DNA of 64,000 nt from Streptomyces uncialis (GCF_001905345.1 NZ_LFBV01000001.1:1871321-1935320), one strand, 5' to 3'. Counted from the stretch's first letter, positions 8,372 through 16,668 are shown. Notes: generated by a model not told the origin, from the letters alone. Made by a program: numbers and translations.

Positions 8372-9234
8372 AACCGATTTCCGTGAAGCGTCACCGTTCG
8401 ATGGTCCCGGAGGAAGAGCATTTCGCGCGGAGCTTCCTTCCTGAATCCATCGAGGAGATCGAGAGGCTGGAAGCGTCACCCGGGATGATCGACCTGTTCT
8501 GGGGAAACGCGCAACTCGCAGTTGAGGCGCAGAGCCTGATCGATCCGCGCGCGGCGAAACTGGAGTCCTGGGAAGCGGTGGTAAACGCCATGCAGATGAG
8601 TTCGGCGGTGTTTCATCGGGCTGCGATCACCGAGGGCACGGTGGACTGCATGATCCATCACAAGGTGCGCACGCTGCCTGCGATGGGGCCCAAGCCGTTC
8701 GTGAACTCCGACGCGTGGTTGACGGCGTTCTTCTTCGCGATTGTGTGTCGTGATCAGAAGCGGATGACGGAGCTGGCGGAGTTGCCGTTGGATGTGTTGC
8801 GGGCTTCGGGTGCCGTGCATGACGAGTATTTGTTGCATTGGGTGGGCGCGCTTCAGGCGTACTGGCTACGCGATCAGCCCCGTCTGGTGGCTGAGTTGTC
8901 GGCAACGTTCGAGAAGTCCCATCCGGATGCTGTACGTGTCGTTCCTCGGGACTGGCTCCAGTGGATGGCGTATCCGCCGGTCAATCTGTTCTACCGGTTT
9001 GTGAACAGGGATCACGCAGGATTCAATGAGGCGTTGGCGGAGGCGCTGGAGTTCCACAAGGCGTACTGGACCGCCGATGAGGACCGCGCGGAGAGTATGG
9101 CGGGGGTGATGGCGCTCGCACCTCTCGCCATCACCTGTCTCGCGTACGACGGGGACTTCCCCATCGATGTCGAATCGGACTACCTGCCCCACCACCTGAT
9201 CGCCCGTAGCTGGCTGGGCGAGTTCCCCACATGA
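8368..9234 (+). CDS. Imm49-like immunity protein, copy A2
   Basis: Second Imm49-like paralogue, 288 residues, GTG start at 8368 overlapping the upstream stop by 4 bp. The central part (about residues 100-240) is nearly identical to copy A3 at 9914. The first ~60 residues and a stretch near the C-terminus differ: SMAGVMALAPLAIT here versus DLDGVFSLGILAMA in A1 and A3. This mosaic pattern suggests gene conversion in the core with diversification at the ends. Divergent copies may protect against different variants of the toxin tip carried by neighbouring strains. Overlap with the next gene is ATGA. Confidence 0.72.
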   Translation: MKPISVKRHRSMVPEEEHFARSFLPESIEEIERLEASPGMIDLFWGNAQLAVEAQSLIDPRAAKLESWEAVVNAMQMSSAVFHRAAITEGTVDCMIHHKVRTLPAMGPKPFVNSDAWLTAFFFAIVCRDQKRMTELAELPLDVLRASGAVHDEYLLHWVGALQAYWLRDQPRLVAELSATFEKSHPDAVRVVPRDWLQWMAYPPVNLFYRFVNRDHAGFNEALAEALEFHKAYWTADEDRAESMAGVMALAPLAITCLAYDGDFPIDVESDYLPHHLIARSWLGEFPT

Positions 9235-9917
9235 GTCACCCGATCAAGGCTGAACAGGGCAGGCCCGTGGGTACATTCGCCCTGGCGCGCGCGCCTGAAC
9301 AGGTCGCTTCGTGGGAGTGGTGCCCCGATGGTCTCTTCACCGTGGGGCTTCTGCCCGCGTTGGAGCTGGCGGAGCAGATGGTGGCGGTCCTCGCCGAACA
9401 TCGTCTGCTCGTGCCGAGCGTACTGGAGTGGCACTGGTACTCAGTGGGACAAGGCGGGGTCGGTGTGACGACCAGGTTGCCTCTGCTGACACCGTCGGTC
9501 GGCGGTGCCGAAATGGCCCGGCGCGTCCTTGGGTGCAGGCCCGTCGCCTTCCCCACGGCTCAGCCGGCCGACATCCTGGTGGTCGGGCACGGCGAATGGC
9601 TCGATGAGGGAGGCCGCGCCCACCAGGTACGGCGACTGGTCGAACTGACCGTGACACCCGACGAACTCGGCCCTTGCGCCGAGCTGGCCGTGTTCCACGA
9701 CATCTGGGGCGAGTGCGACTTCCAGGGGCACCCGCATCCCGAGTTGCACCAGCGCAACGCTCCCCGTCTCGCCACCGCGCTCCGTGCGCTGGACGACACT
9801 CTTCGCGTGGCCTGCGCGCCCGGTGAACCGACCTACTTCGGCCGCGCTGAGGGCTATAGCGTCGCCCCGCCGGATCTGATCGACGGCCTCGGCCCGGACC
9901 TCACGGACCGCCTGTGA
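9231..9917 (+). CDS. Unrecognised 228-residue array protein, copy B2
   Basis: Paralogue of the gene at 7685 and of identical length. The first third diverges (for example VASWEWCPDGLF against VASWVWDLDDVS in B1), whereas the last ~100 residues are strongly conserved (VFHDIWGECDFQGHPHPEL, EPTYFGRAEGYSVAPPDL). The ATG at 9231 overlaps the stop of the preceding Imm49-like gene, and its own stop overlaps the GTG of the following one. This strict coupling implies that A and B proteins are made in fixed ratio, and perhaps work together. No function is assigned from sequence. Confidence 0.75.
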   Translation: MSHPIKAEQGRPVGTFALARAPEQVASWEWCPDGLFTVGLLPALELAEQMVAVLAEHRLLVPSVLEWHWYSVGQGGVGVTTRLPLLTPSVGGAEMARRVLGCRPVAFPTAQPADILVVGHGEWLDEGGRAHQVRRLVELTVTPDELGPCAELAVFHDIWGECDFQGHPHPELHQRNAPRLATALRALDDTLRVACAPGEPTYFGRAEGYSVAPPDLIDGLGPDLTDRL

Positions 9918-10780
9918 AACCGGTTTTCGTCGAGCGTCACCGTACGGCAACAGCCGAGGACCAGGAGCACGCGGGCAAGCTGTTCCAGGGGTCGCTCAGG
10001 CGCATTGACTCGTTGGAAGACTCGCCCGACATGATCAACTTCTCTTGGGGTTACGCCCAAAATGCCGTGCTGGGGCGTTCCTTGGTCGATCCGCGTGCTG
10101 AGGTGCTGGAGTCCTGGTGCGCGGTGGTGAGTGCGATGCAGGTGGGTTCGGCGGTGTTCCGCCAAGCAGCGGTCACCGAGGGTTCGGTGGACTGCTTGAT
10201 CCATCACAAGGCTCGTACGTTGCCCGCGACAGGGCCCGTCCCGTACGCCAATGCACCGAACTGGCTGATCGCGTTCTTCTTCGCCATTGTGTGTCGGGAT
10301 CAGAAGCGGATGACGGAGCTGTCCGAGCTGCCGTTGGACGTGCTTCGGGCTTCTGGTGCCGTGCATGACGAGTACTTGTTTCATTGGGTGGGCGCGCTTC
10401 AGGCGTACTGGTTGCGCGATCAGGCCCGCATGGTGGATGAACTCTCCGCGACGTTCGAGAAGTCGCATCCGAGCGCGCTCCGGGTCGCCGGCCGTGAGTG
10501 GGTGCAGCGGATTTCTTATCCGCCGGTGAATCTGTTCTACCGGTTCGTGAAGCGGGATCACGCTGGTTTCCATGAGGCGCTGGTGGAGGCGCTGGAACTG
10601 CACAAGGCGTACTGGACCGCCGACGAGGACCGGGAAGAAGACCTCGACGGGGTGTTCTCGCTCGGCATCCTCGCGATGGCGTGTCTGGCGTACGACGGGG
10701 GCTTTCCGGTCGGTGTGGAGTCGGACTACATCCCGCGTCACCTGATCACCCGTGACTGGCTGGGCGAGTTCCCCACCTGA
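9914..10780 (+). CDS. Imm49-like immunity protein, copy A3
   Basis: Third Imm49-like paralogue, 288 residues, GTG start at 9914 coupled to the B2 stop. It resembles A1 at the C-terminal end (DLDGVFSLGILAMACLAYDG, DYIPRHLITRDWLGEFPT) and A2 in the centre, again a mosaic. It ends the A-B-A-B-A array, and the next gene starts 158 bp downstream after a hairpin. All three A proteins lack signal peptides, fitting a cytoplasmic protective role against the nuclease tip encoded at the start of the operon. Confidence 0.72.
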   Translation: MKPVFVERHRTATAEDQEHAGKLFQGSLRRIDSLEDSPDMINFSWGYAQNAVLGRSLVDPRAEVLESWCAVVSAMQVGSAVFRQAAVTEGSVDCLIHHKARTLPATGPVPYANAPNWLIAFFFAIVCRDQKRMTELSELPLDVLRASGAVHDEYLFHWVGALQAYWLRDQARMVDELSATFEKSHPSALRVAGREWVQRISYPPVNLFYRFVKRDHAGFHEALVEALELHKAYWTADEDREEDLDGVFSLGILAMACLAYDGGFPVGVESDYIPRHLITRDWLGEFPT

Positions 10781-10895
10781 CGGGTGCGGCCTCCGGCCGG
10801 GGCGTGTAACGCTTCCGCGCGGCCGGGACCGGCCCTGTCGATACGTCGTGTGACGCATTGACCCCGTAGCGCCATCGCGGTTGCATGGTCATGGT

Positions 10896-10916
10896 CCTCC
10901 GGTAGGGAACCGGAGG
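10896..10916. terminator. Hairpin after the immunity array / before the PD40 gene
   Basis: CCTCCGGT at 10896-10903 pairs perfectly with ACCGGAGG at 10909-10916 around a 5-nt loop. It lies 116 nt after the last immunity gene and 22 nt before the next start codon. It could terminate the toxin operon or act in the leader of the secreted-protein gene. The evidence is structural only. Confidence 0.35.
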
Positions 10917-10938
10917 GGGAGACCTGCATGGGGGAAAC

Positions 10939-12033
10939 ATGAGGGGTAACGCGAACCGGAGCTTCACCTTACGTATGCGGGCCGTGCTGAGTGCGGCGGT
11001 CGTGGTCTGCGCGGTGACGGCGGTGCTGCCCGGGGCCGCCGTGGCGGGGACCGCGGGGGTCAGCACCGTCGGGGTCGAGAGGATCAGTGTCGCGCCTGAC
11101 GGCACCCAGGGGGACGGCGACTCCGTCGGCGCCTCCATCACGCCCGATGGCCGCCATGTCGTCTTCTCGTCGTCGGCGCTGAACCTCGCACCCGGTACCA
11201 CCACCGGAGGTGACAAGGCGTTCGTCCGCGACCGGCAGACGGGGCAGACCCAGCAGATCGGGCATCTGAGCCTGCTCGCGCCCCCGGTGATCAGCGGCGA
11301 CGGACGGTACGCCGCCTATCCGGTGCCGTGGTTCAACAACGTGCGGATTCGCCAGTACAAGCTGAGTACAGGAGGGACAGCCTCCACCAACTGCCTTGCG
11401 TACAGCTGTGATCAGCCGGACTTCAGCACGACCGGCCGCTACATCGCCCTGGTCGTCAGGCAGCCCTCGGTCGGCCAGCGGGTCGAGGTCCATGACGACA
11501 GCACCGGTGTCAGGGAGACCGTCGCCACCCTCGGCCACGCCCAGGCGCCCAAGCCGTCGCTCAGCGGTGACGCCCGCTATGTCGCCTACCAGGACGCCGC
11601 GACGCAGGACGTCTTCGTGCGGGACCGGACCGCCGGCACCACCACGGGGCCGGTCGAGGGGCCGTCCGTGGCGGCGGCACTCGTGCAGCTCAGCGACGAC
11701 GGCAGCAAGGTGGTCTACCTCTCGGGCACGGACACCTACGTCCACGACGTGGCCTCGGGCACCGCGCAACTCGTGCCGAACGTGAAGGGCGTGGCCATCG
11801 ATCCCACCGGCCGGTATCTGCTGTACGCCCCGACCGGCACGACCGGACCGTCGCTCACCTTGCGCGACCTCCAGACGGGCACCGACGAGATCGTCTCGGA
11901 CCAGCCCGCGTCGGCCAGGACCGACGCGGTCAGCACCGGTGGGCGTGAGGTGGTGTTCCACTCCGCGGCCACCGACATCGTGCCCGGCGACACCAACGGC
12001 AAGTCGGACCTCTTCGTCCGCACCCTCTACTGA
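10939..12033 (+). CDS. Secreted TolB/PD40-type beta-propeller protein; contains a TTA codon
   Basis: A 364-residue exported protein. The N-terminus has a basic stretch, a hydrophobic core (AVLSAAVVVCAVTAVLPGAA) and a likely signal-peptidase site near AVAGTAG, at about residues 34-39. The remainder consists of repeated blades with the PD40 pattern: SITPDGRHVVFSS, ISGDGRYAAY, FSTTGRYIAL, LSGDARYVAY, LSDDGSKVVYLS, IDPTGRYLLYAP. This is typical of TolB-like six- or seven-bladed propellers. Such proteins often bind ligands or other proteins at the cell surface, but the function of this one is unknown. The ATG at 10939 follows GGGGGAAAC. With this start Leu11 is TTA, a possible bldA control point; an alternative ATG at 10975 would remove it. 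Confidence 0.85.
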   Translation: MRGNANRSFTLRMRAVLSAAVVVCAVTAVLPGAAVAGTAGVSTVGVERISVAPDGTQGDGDSVGASITPDGRHVVFSSSALNLAPGTTTGGDKAFVRDRQTGQTQQIGHLSLLAPPVISGDGRYAAYPVPWFNNVRIRQYKLSTGGTASTNCLAYSCDQPDFSTTGRYIALVVRQPSVGQRVEVHDDSTGVRETVATLGHAQAPKPSLSGDARYVAYQDAATQDVFVRDRTAGTTTGPVEGPSVAAALVQLSDDGSKVVYLSGTDTYVHDVASGTAQLVPNVKGVAIDPTGRYLLYAPTGTTGPSLTLRDLQTGTDEIVSDQPASARTDAVSTGGREVVFHSAATDIVPGDTNGKSDLFVRTLY

Positions 12034-12040
12034 CAGGCCC

Positions 12041-12069
12041 GGCCGCCGCACGCTCCGGGTGCGGCGGCC
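12041..12069. terminator. Bidirectional terminator between convergent genes
   Basis: GGCCGCCGCAC at 12041-12051 and GTGCGGCGGCC at 12059-12069 form an 11-bp perfect stem with a 7-nt loop. It sits in the 55-bp space between the convergent PD40 and VOC genes, so it can serve both. Confidence 0.75.
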
Positions 12070-12088
12070 ACGGCCGGAGGGCGGCCGT

Positions 12089-12526
12089 TCAGTCGAGGCA
12101 GAACTCGTTGCCCTCGATGTCCTGCATCAGCTGGCAGGACTCGTTGACGCCGTCGGCGCGCAGCAGTTGCCCGCGTACCGCGCCGAGCGGGATCAGCCGT
12201 ACGCATTCGGCCTCCAGCGCGGCGAGGCGTTCCTCGCCGACGAGCCCGGTGCCGACCCGGACGTCGAGGTGGACCCGGTTCTTGACGACCTTACCCTCGG
12301 GAACGCGCTGGAAGAACAGCCGCGGACCCGCACCCGAGGGATCGGCGCACACCGCGAACGCCTCACCCCGGTGTCCGGGGGGCGCCGTGCGATCGAACTC
12401 GGCCCAGGTCGCGAATCCCTCCGGGGGCGGCGGGGTGGTGTACCCGAGCACCTCGGACCAGAAGCGGGCGACGCGCTCGGGTTCCGCGCAGTCGAAGGTG
12501 ATTTGGACCTGCCTGATCGACGCCAT
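12089..12526 (-). CDS. VOC-family (glyoxalase/bleomycin-resistance fold) protein
   Basis: A 145-residue single-domain member of the vicinal oxygen chelate superfamily, close to the glyoxalase-like group common in Streptomyces. Visible features are QITFDCAEPERVARFWSEVLGY at the N-terminus, FFQRVPEGKVVKNRVHLDV in the middle and DIEGNEFCLD at the end, matching the paired beta-alpha-beta-beta-beta modules. His in NRVHLDV and Glu in GNEFC occupy usual metal-ligand positions, but substrate and reaction cannot be assigned. The ATG at 12524-12526 was chosen because family similarity begins there, although the frame is open much further upstream. Confidence 0.88.
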   Translation of the reverse strand: MASIRQVQITFDCAEPERVARFWSEVLGYTTPPPPEGFATWAEFDRTAPPGHRGEAFAVCADPSGAGPRLFFQRVPEGKVVKNRVHLDVRVGTGLVGEERLAALEAECVRLIPLGAVRGQLLRADGVNESCQLMQDIEGNEFCLD

Positions 12527-12625
12527 CCGTGCATCGTAGGGGTGGGTCCCACGTCGTGCCATGGGATTTTCTCCCGGAGGGTGCGGCGGGGCGTCGCGAC
12601 GGGACGCGGAGGGGGAGGTGGACCG

Positions 12626-13411
12626 GTGGGACGAGGTGGGGCGGTCGGGCAGGGCGGGCCGGGCTCCGGTGAGGTGCGGGGTGAGGGTCCCCGTGCCGCG
12701 CTCGACCGGCTGCGGGCCGTGGACCAGGACGACTGGGAGCGGGCGTACGCGCACCGGTGGTCGCGGGCGTTGCTGATGCGTGAGCACATGCGGCGGGCCG
12801 CGCTATGGGCGGACGCGTACGGGGTGCCCGAGCGGTGGCCGTTCTTCGATGTCGCGGAACTCGCGCGGCCGGGCCTGCGGCTGGGCGCCGGCCTGGCGGC
12901 CGAGGCGGACGCGTTCGCGGCGACCCTCGCTCCGCGCGGTCTGGGGGTGGTGTGCCGGGCGGCGGTGCGGTGGGCCGCCGTGGGGTCCCGGGGGCTGCCG
13001 GAACTGCCGCATCCGTATGAGCCCGTTGTCACGCTGTTCGGGCGGGGCGGCGGGTACTCCGTCGGCCAGATGATCGACCTCGACGGGATCAGCGTCCCGT
13101 ACGGGAGTTTCGCCGGGAGTCTGGCGCTGGAACCGTTCGTCGCGCTGGACGCCCGGGTGCTCGACATGCTCGACGCGACCGCGGGCGAGCGGGTCACGTA
13201 CTACGCCGACGCGGCCGGGCCCGGCGCGCTGGTGCTCGCGCGGCTGCGGACGGCGTCCGGTGCGGGCGGCGAGGTCCATGAGGAGGTGCTGGTGCCCGGT
13301 ACGGGGTCCTGGGTGCCCGCGGACTTCCTGCGCGGTGGGCGGACCCGCGCGGTCGGGAAGATCACCACCTGTCAGGCCGCGTCCGTGATGCGGTCCCTCC
13401 TGCCGCGTTGA
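12626..13411 (+). CDS. Hypothetical protein, 261 residues
   Basis: I do not recognise this family. The chosen start is the GTG at 12626, because GGGGGAGG lies about 8 nt upstream; the frame is open back to 11939 but runs antisense through other genes there. After a glycine-rich N-terminus the protein has folded-domain sequence: DDWERAYAHRWSRALLMREHMRRAALWADAYG, then a middle block YEPVVTLFGRGGGYSVGQMIDLDG, and YYADAAGPGALVLARL. There is no signal peptide or membrane helix. It is divergent from the VOC gene 100 bp away and is followed by a repeat-rich intergenic stretch. Confidence 0.7.
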   Translation: MGRGGAVGQGGPGSGEVRGEGPRAALDRLRAVDQDDWERAYAHRWSRALLMREHMRRAALWADAYGVPERWPFFDVAELARPGLRLGAGLAAEADAFAATLAPRGLGVVCRAAVRWAAVGSRGLPELPHPYEPVVTLFGRGGGYSVGQMIDLDGISVPYGSFAGSLALEPFVALDARVLDMLDATAGERVTYYADAAGPGALVLARLRTASGAGGEVHEEVLVPGTGSWVPADFLRGGRTRAVGKITTCQAASVMRSLLPR

Positions 13412-13489
13412 GCAGCGCTCGCGCCGGGTGTCGGGCCCGCGCACACGGCGGTGGCGGCGCGCACCGGAACGCCCGTACGCGAGGCGCCC

Positions 13490-13615
13490 GCACAACAGCC
13501 CCCGCACAACAGCCCCCGCACAACAGCCTCCGTACAACAGCGCCCGTACAACAGCCTCCGTGCAACAGCCCCCGCACGGGTGCCCCCGCACGACAACCGT
13601 CGTACGAAAGCCCGC
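13490..13615. repeat. 14-bp tandem minisatellite
   Basis: Six clear units of 14 bp (consensus GCACAACAGCCCCC, with GTACAACAGCCTCC variants) run from 13490 to 13573. Two or three decayed units follow up to about 13615. The period is not a multiple of three and no convincing gene covers the array, so it is a non-coding minisatellite between convergent genes. Confidence 0.85.
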
Positions 13616-13625
13616 CCGCACAAGG

Positions 13626-13666
13626 GCGCCGGAGCCTCCCATGGGCCATGGGGGAGGCTCCGGCGC
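13626..13666. terminator. Strong bidirectional hairpin after the minisatellite
   Basis: GCGCCGGAGCCTCCC at 13626-13640 pairs perfectly over 15 bp with 13652-13666; the 11-nt loop contains the CCATGGGCCATGG sequence. It separates the hypothetical gene ending at 13411 from the convergent gene ending at 13730 and probably ends both transcripts. Confidence 0.7.
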
Positions 13667-13729
13667 GGGCCGGTCGGTCGGCGGTGTCCGACCGGCGGGG
13701 GATGGGCACTTGAGCGGAGGAGGGTCCGC

Positions 13730-14458
13730 TCAACCCCCTTGTGCCGCTTTGGCTTCAGTCTGGGCCGCGGCCCGTAGTGCTTCGAGCCGGGCGGCGGCTC
13801 CGGCGCGGTCCCTGCGGGGGAGCGGGTCCGCGGCGGGCTCGTCGGTGCGGGTTCCGGTGGGGCCGGCCGCCGGACCGGTGGCGGCCGGTCCGGCGGCGGT
13901 CTTGGAGGCGGTGTCCGGTGCCGGGCGGCCCGCGCCTGGCGGGTCGGGGTCGGAACCGTCCGCCGGGCGGGAGTCCCGGCCGGCGGCCCGGGGCCCCCGG
14001 GCGGCCGGGACGGTGGTCCCGTGGCCGCCCGGTGCCCGGACCCCGTGGTGCTGGGGGGCGTGCGGACCCGGGGGGGTTGTCGGGTCCGCACGGGTCTGGT
14101 GGAGGTCGGCCGGGTGGTGTGCCGGGGCCTCAGGGTGGTGCGGGTGGGTCGGACCCGAGGGCCGCCCCGCGGGAGCGGGATGGGACGGTCCCGTGGAGTG
14201 CGGGTGACCCGAGGCGGCGGACGGCCTGGTGGGCGAGGCCGGGGGCCGGGCGTAGCGGTGCGAGTGGCGTGGAGTGTCGCGGTTCACGGGGGACGGGATT
14301 CCGTTCAGGACGGTCCCGGGGGCCGGGGCCGCGTCCGGCTTCGCCTCATGGCGCAGCTCAGGGCAGTTCGCGTCCTGGCAGGCCGTCAGAATCGTGTGGA
14401 GTGAGCGCAGGAGCAGGAACAGTCCGTCCTGCTCGTCCGCCGTGAGCCGCTGCTTCAT
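13730..14458 (-). CDS. Hypothetical protein with disordered Pro/His/Ala-rich C-terminus, coupled to sulP
   Basis: This 242-residue protein starts at the ATG at 14456-14458, which overlaps the sulP stop by 4 bp, indicating translational coupling. Only the first ~50 residues look folded: KQRLTADEQDGLFLLLRSLH, then TACQDANCPELRHEA with two cysteines. The remaining ~190 residues are low-complexity Pro/His/Thr/Ala sequence without motifs. Codon use is still typically streptomycete and the gene lies in a clear operon position, so I keep it as a likely gene. A role with the anion transporter is inference from coupling only. Confidence 0.55.
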   Translation of the reverse strand: MKQRLTADEQDGLFLLLRSLHTILTACQDANCPELRHEAKPDAAPAPGTVLNGIPSPVNRDTPRHSHRYARPPASPTRPSAASGHPHSTGPSHPAPAGRPSGPTHPHHPEAPAHHPADLHQTRADPTTPPGPHAPQHHGVRAPGGHGTTVPAARGPRAAGRDSRPADGSDPDPPGAGRPAPDTASKTAAGPAATGPAAGPTGTRTDEPAADPLPRRDRAGAAARLEALRAAAQTEAKAAQGG

Positions 14459-16668
14459 CGCCGGCTCCCCTCGCCGTGGGACTGGGCGGCCCATTCGTCG
14501 CCGGGGCCCCAGTAGCCACCCGCCGGAGGCGGCCCCTGGTAGGGCGGCGGCGGAGGCTGGTTCGGGTCGTACGGCGGCGGGGGCTGCTGCTGGTACTGCG
14601 GGTGCATGGCGGCCTGCGGGTGCGGCTGCGGGATCGGGTAGCCCTGCGGCGGCGGGTACGCGGGGTGCTGGTAGTGCGTGTGCTGCGGGTGGTGGGCCTG
14701 TCCGGGGTGACCGGCGTAGCCGGGCTGCGGGTAGCCGGGGTGCGGCTGGCCCGGGTGGTACGCGTAGGGCGGTCCGTAGTGCTGCGGGTGCTGGCGGGCG
14801 TAGCCGCCGTGCGCGGGGTGCCCGTGGGCGTAGCCCTGGGCCATCGTCTGCTGGTACCCGGCCTCGGCGTACGGGCGGGAGCGCTCGTGCGTCGGGGGCA
14901 GGGTGTCCGTGAAGTCCGAGGCCGACGGCGCCTGGTGGCCGTTCGGGTAGGAGTCGGACGCGTGGTCCTGCGCCGTCGTGGCCGCGGTGCCGGGTCCGGC
15001 TCCCACGCCCGCGGGGACGTTGGGGAGTTCAGCGGTGACCTCGACCTCTTCCGGCGCGGTCGTGACCTCTTCCATCTCCTCGACCTCCGCGCTCTTGTCA
15101 CCCGGCAGCCGGATGTCGACGTGGAGCGCGCCGGCCTTCTTGCGCTGCTCGCCCCACTCCTCGATCTGGCTGCGGCAGGCGAGGTCCAGATGGCCGAGCC
15201 GTGAGGCGTCGACGTGCACCCGGGGGCGGTCGGAGATGGCTTCCAGGGCCTCGATCAGCCGGGGCAGCCGCAGGAAGGTGGCGTTGCCGCGCAGTTCCAG
15301 GCGGCCGGTGTCACCGGTGATGGTCTGCTTGATGCTCATGTGCGACATGCGCAGGGCGATGAGGACCACCGCGATCGCGAGGCCGGCGAGCACGCCCTCC
15401 AGCAGGTTGGCGAAGAAGATGGCGGCCGTGGTGATGAGCATGACGATGCCCTCGCCACGGTCGGTCTTCCACATCTTGACGAACGCCGGCGGGTTGAAGA
15501 GCTTCCAGCCCGCGTGCAGCAGGACACCCGCGAGGACGGTGATGGGGATCAGTCCGAGCAGGCCCGGCAGCAGCAGACCGAAGCCGAGCAGCCAGACACC
15601 GTGCAGGATGCGGGACAGCTTGGTCCTGGCGCCCGCGTTCACATTGGCCGCGCTGCGCACGATCACCGCGGTCAGCGGCATTCCGCCGACCACACCGGAG
15701 GCGGCGTTGCCGACGCCCTGGGCGAAGAGTTCCTGGTTGTACTTGGTCCGGGGTCCCGTGTGCATACGGTCCACGGCCGCCGCGCTGAACAGCGACTCGG
15801 CCGACGCGATCACCGTGAAGGTGATGATCATCATGATGACGGCGGGGTCGAAGATATGGGTCATGTCGCCGGGGCTCACGAAGTTGAGCGCTTCCAGCAT
15901 GTTGCCGAACTCGACCTTCTTCACGCCCTCGAAGCCGGGGAGCGCGGCGATGATGCAGCCGAGGACCACCGCGATCAGCGGTGCGGGCACCTTGTTGAGC
16001 GGCTTCGGCACCTTGTACCAGACGAAGCAGAGCACGATCGCCATCACGCCGAGGCCCAGGGCCGCCAGCTTGGTGGGGCTGCCCGCGACCGCCTCGACGA
16101 GGTCCGGCATTCCGCCGACGTTGGTCAGCGGGGTGCCGTGCTGCTTGGAGTCGACGACGGCGTAGATCTGGCTGAGGATCAGGGGCAGGCCGATACCGGC
16201 GAGCATGCCCTGGACCACGGACAGCGAGATGGACTGGAAGAGTCCGCCCGCCTTCAGCACACCGAGCAGCATCTGGACGAGGCCGCACATCAGGACCACG
16301 GGGCCGAGCATCCCGGTGCCGTGCTCGCTGACGAACTCCAGTACCAGGACCGCGAGTCCGGCGGCGGGGCCGGACACCTGGAGGGAACTGCCGGGCAGGA
16401 AGCCCACGATCAGGCCGCCGATGATGCCGGTGACGATGCCGAGGGCCACCGGGACACCGGAGGCGGCGGCGACACCGATGCACAGGGGCAGCGCGACCAG
16501 GAAGACGACGATCGACGCCATGAAGTCGGTACCGAGGGCGTCCTTCATGGCCGGCTCGGTGTTCTTCGGGAGGCCGCCACCGCTGCCCTCTGGACTGCTG
16601 GGCTCGGAGCCGGCGCCCCGTCGCGCGTGGCGGCCGTTACTTCCCGGGTGTATTCGTTCAGCAGACAT
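14455..16668 (-). CDS. SulP-family anion transporter with STAS domain and His/Pro/Tyr-rich tail
   Basis: This 737-residue inner-membrane transporter belongs to the SulP/SLC26 family (sulfate, bicarbonate and other anions). After ~45 soluble residues come roughly a dozen membrane segments, starting FMASIVVFLVALPLCIGVAAASGVPVALG, with the family stretch GIIGGLIVGFLPGSSLQVSGPAAGL. A STAS domain follows (RLELRGNATFLRLPRLIEALE, VDASRLGHLDLACRSQIEEW). The final ~170 residues are an unusual His/Pro/Tyr/Gln-rich tail. The ATG at 16666-16668 follows AAAGGA. The carbonic anhydrase gene lies upstream on the same strand, 392 bp away, which favours bicarbonate as substrate because SulP-carbonic anhydrase pairs are known; sulfate remains possible. 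Confidence 0.9.
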   Translation of the reverse strand: MSAERIHPGSNGRHARRGAGSEPSSPEGSGGGLPKNTEPAMKDALGTDFMASIVVFLVALPLCIGVAAASGVPVALGIVTGIIGGLIVGFLPGSSLQVSGPAAGLAVLVLEFVSEHGTGMLGPVVLMCGLVQMLLGVLKAGGLFQSISLSVVQGMLAGIGLPLILSQIYAVVDSKQHGTPLTNVGGMPDLVEAVAGSPTKLAALGLGVMAIVLCFVWYKVPKPLNKVPAPLIAVVLGCIIAALPGFEGVKKVEFGNMLEALNFVSPGDMTHIFDPAVIMMIITFTVIASAESLFSAAAVDRMHTGPRTKYNQELFAQGVGNAASGVVGGMPLTAVIVRSAANVNAGARTKLSRILHGVWLLGFGLLLPGLLGLIPITVLAGVLLHAGWKLFNPPAFVKMWKTDRGEGIVMLITTAAIFFANLLEGVLAGLAIAVVLIALRMSHMSIKQTITGDTGRLELRGNATFLRLPRLIEALEAISDRPRVHVDASRLGHLDLACRSQIEEWGEQRKKAGALHVDIRLPGDKSAEVEEMEEVTTAPEEVEVTAELPNVPAGVGAGPGTAATTAQDHASDSYPNGHQAPSASDFTDTLPPTHERSRPYAEAGYQQTMAQGYAHGHPAHGGYARQHPQHYGPPYAYHPGQPHPGYPQPGYAGHPGQAHHPQHTHYQHPAYPPPQGYPIPQPHPQAAMHPQYQQQPPPPYDPNQPPPPPYQGPPPAGGYWGPGDEWAAQSHGEGSRR

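Noticed and set aside
9854..10858. 334-residue minus-strand frame opposite immunity copy A3
   Set aside because: Antisense shadow; equivalent frames appear opposite the other copies, as expected from shared sequence.
13490..13615. CRISPR-like array
   Set aside because: Repeats are 14 bp and directly adjacent without spacers; no cas genes are nearby.
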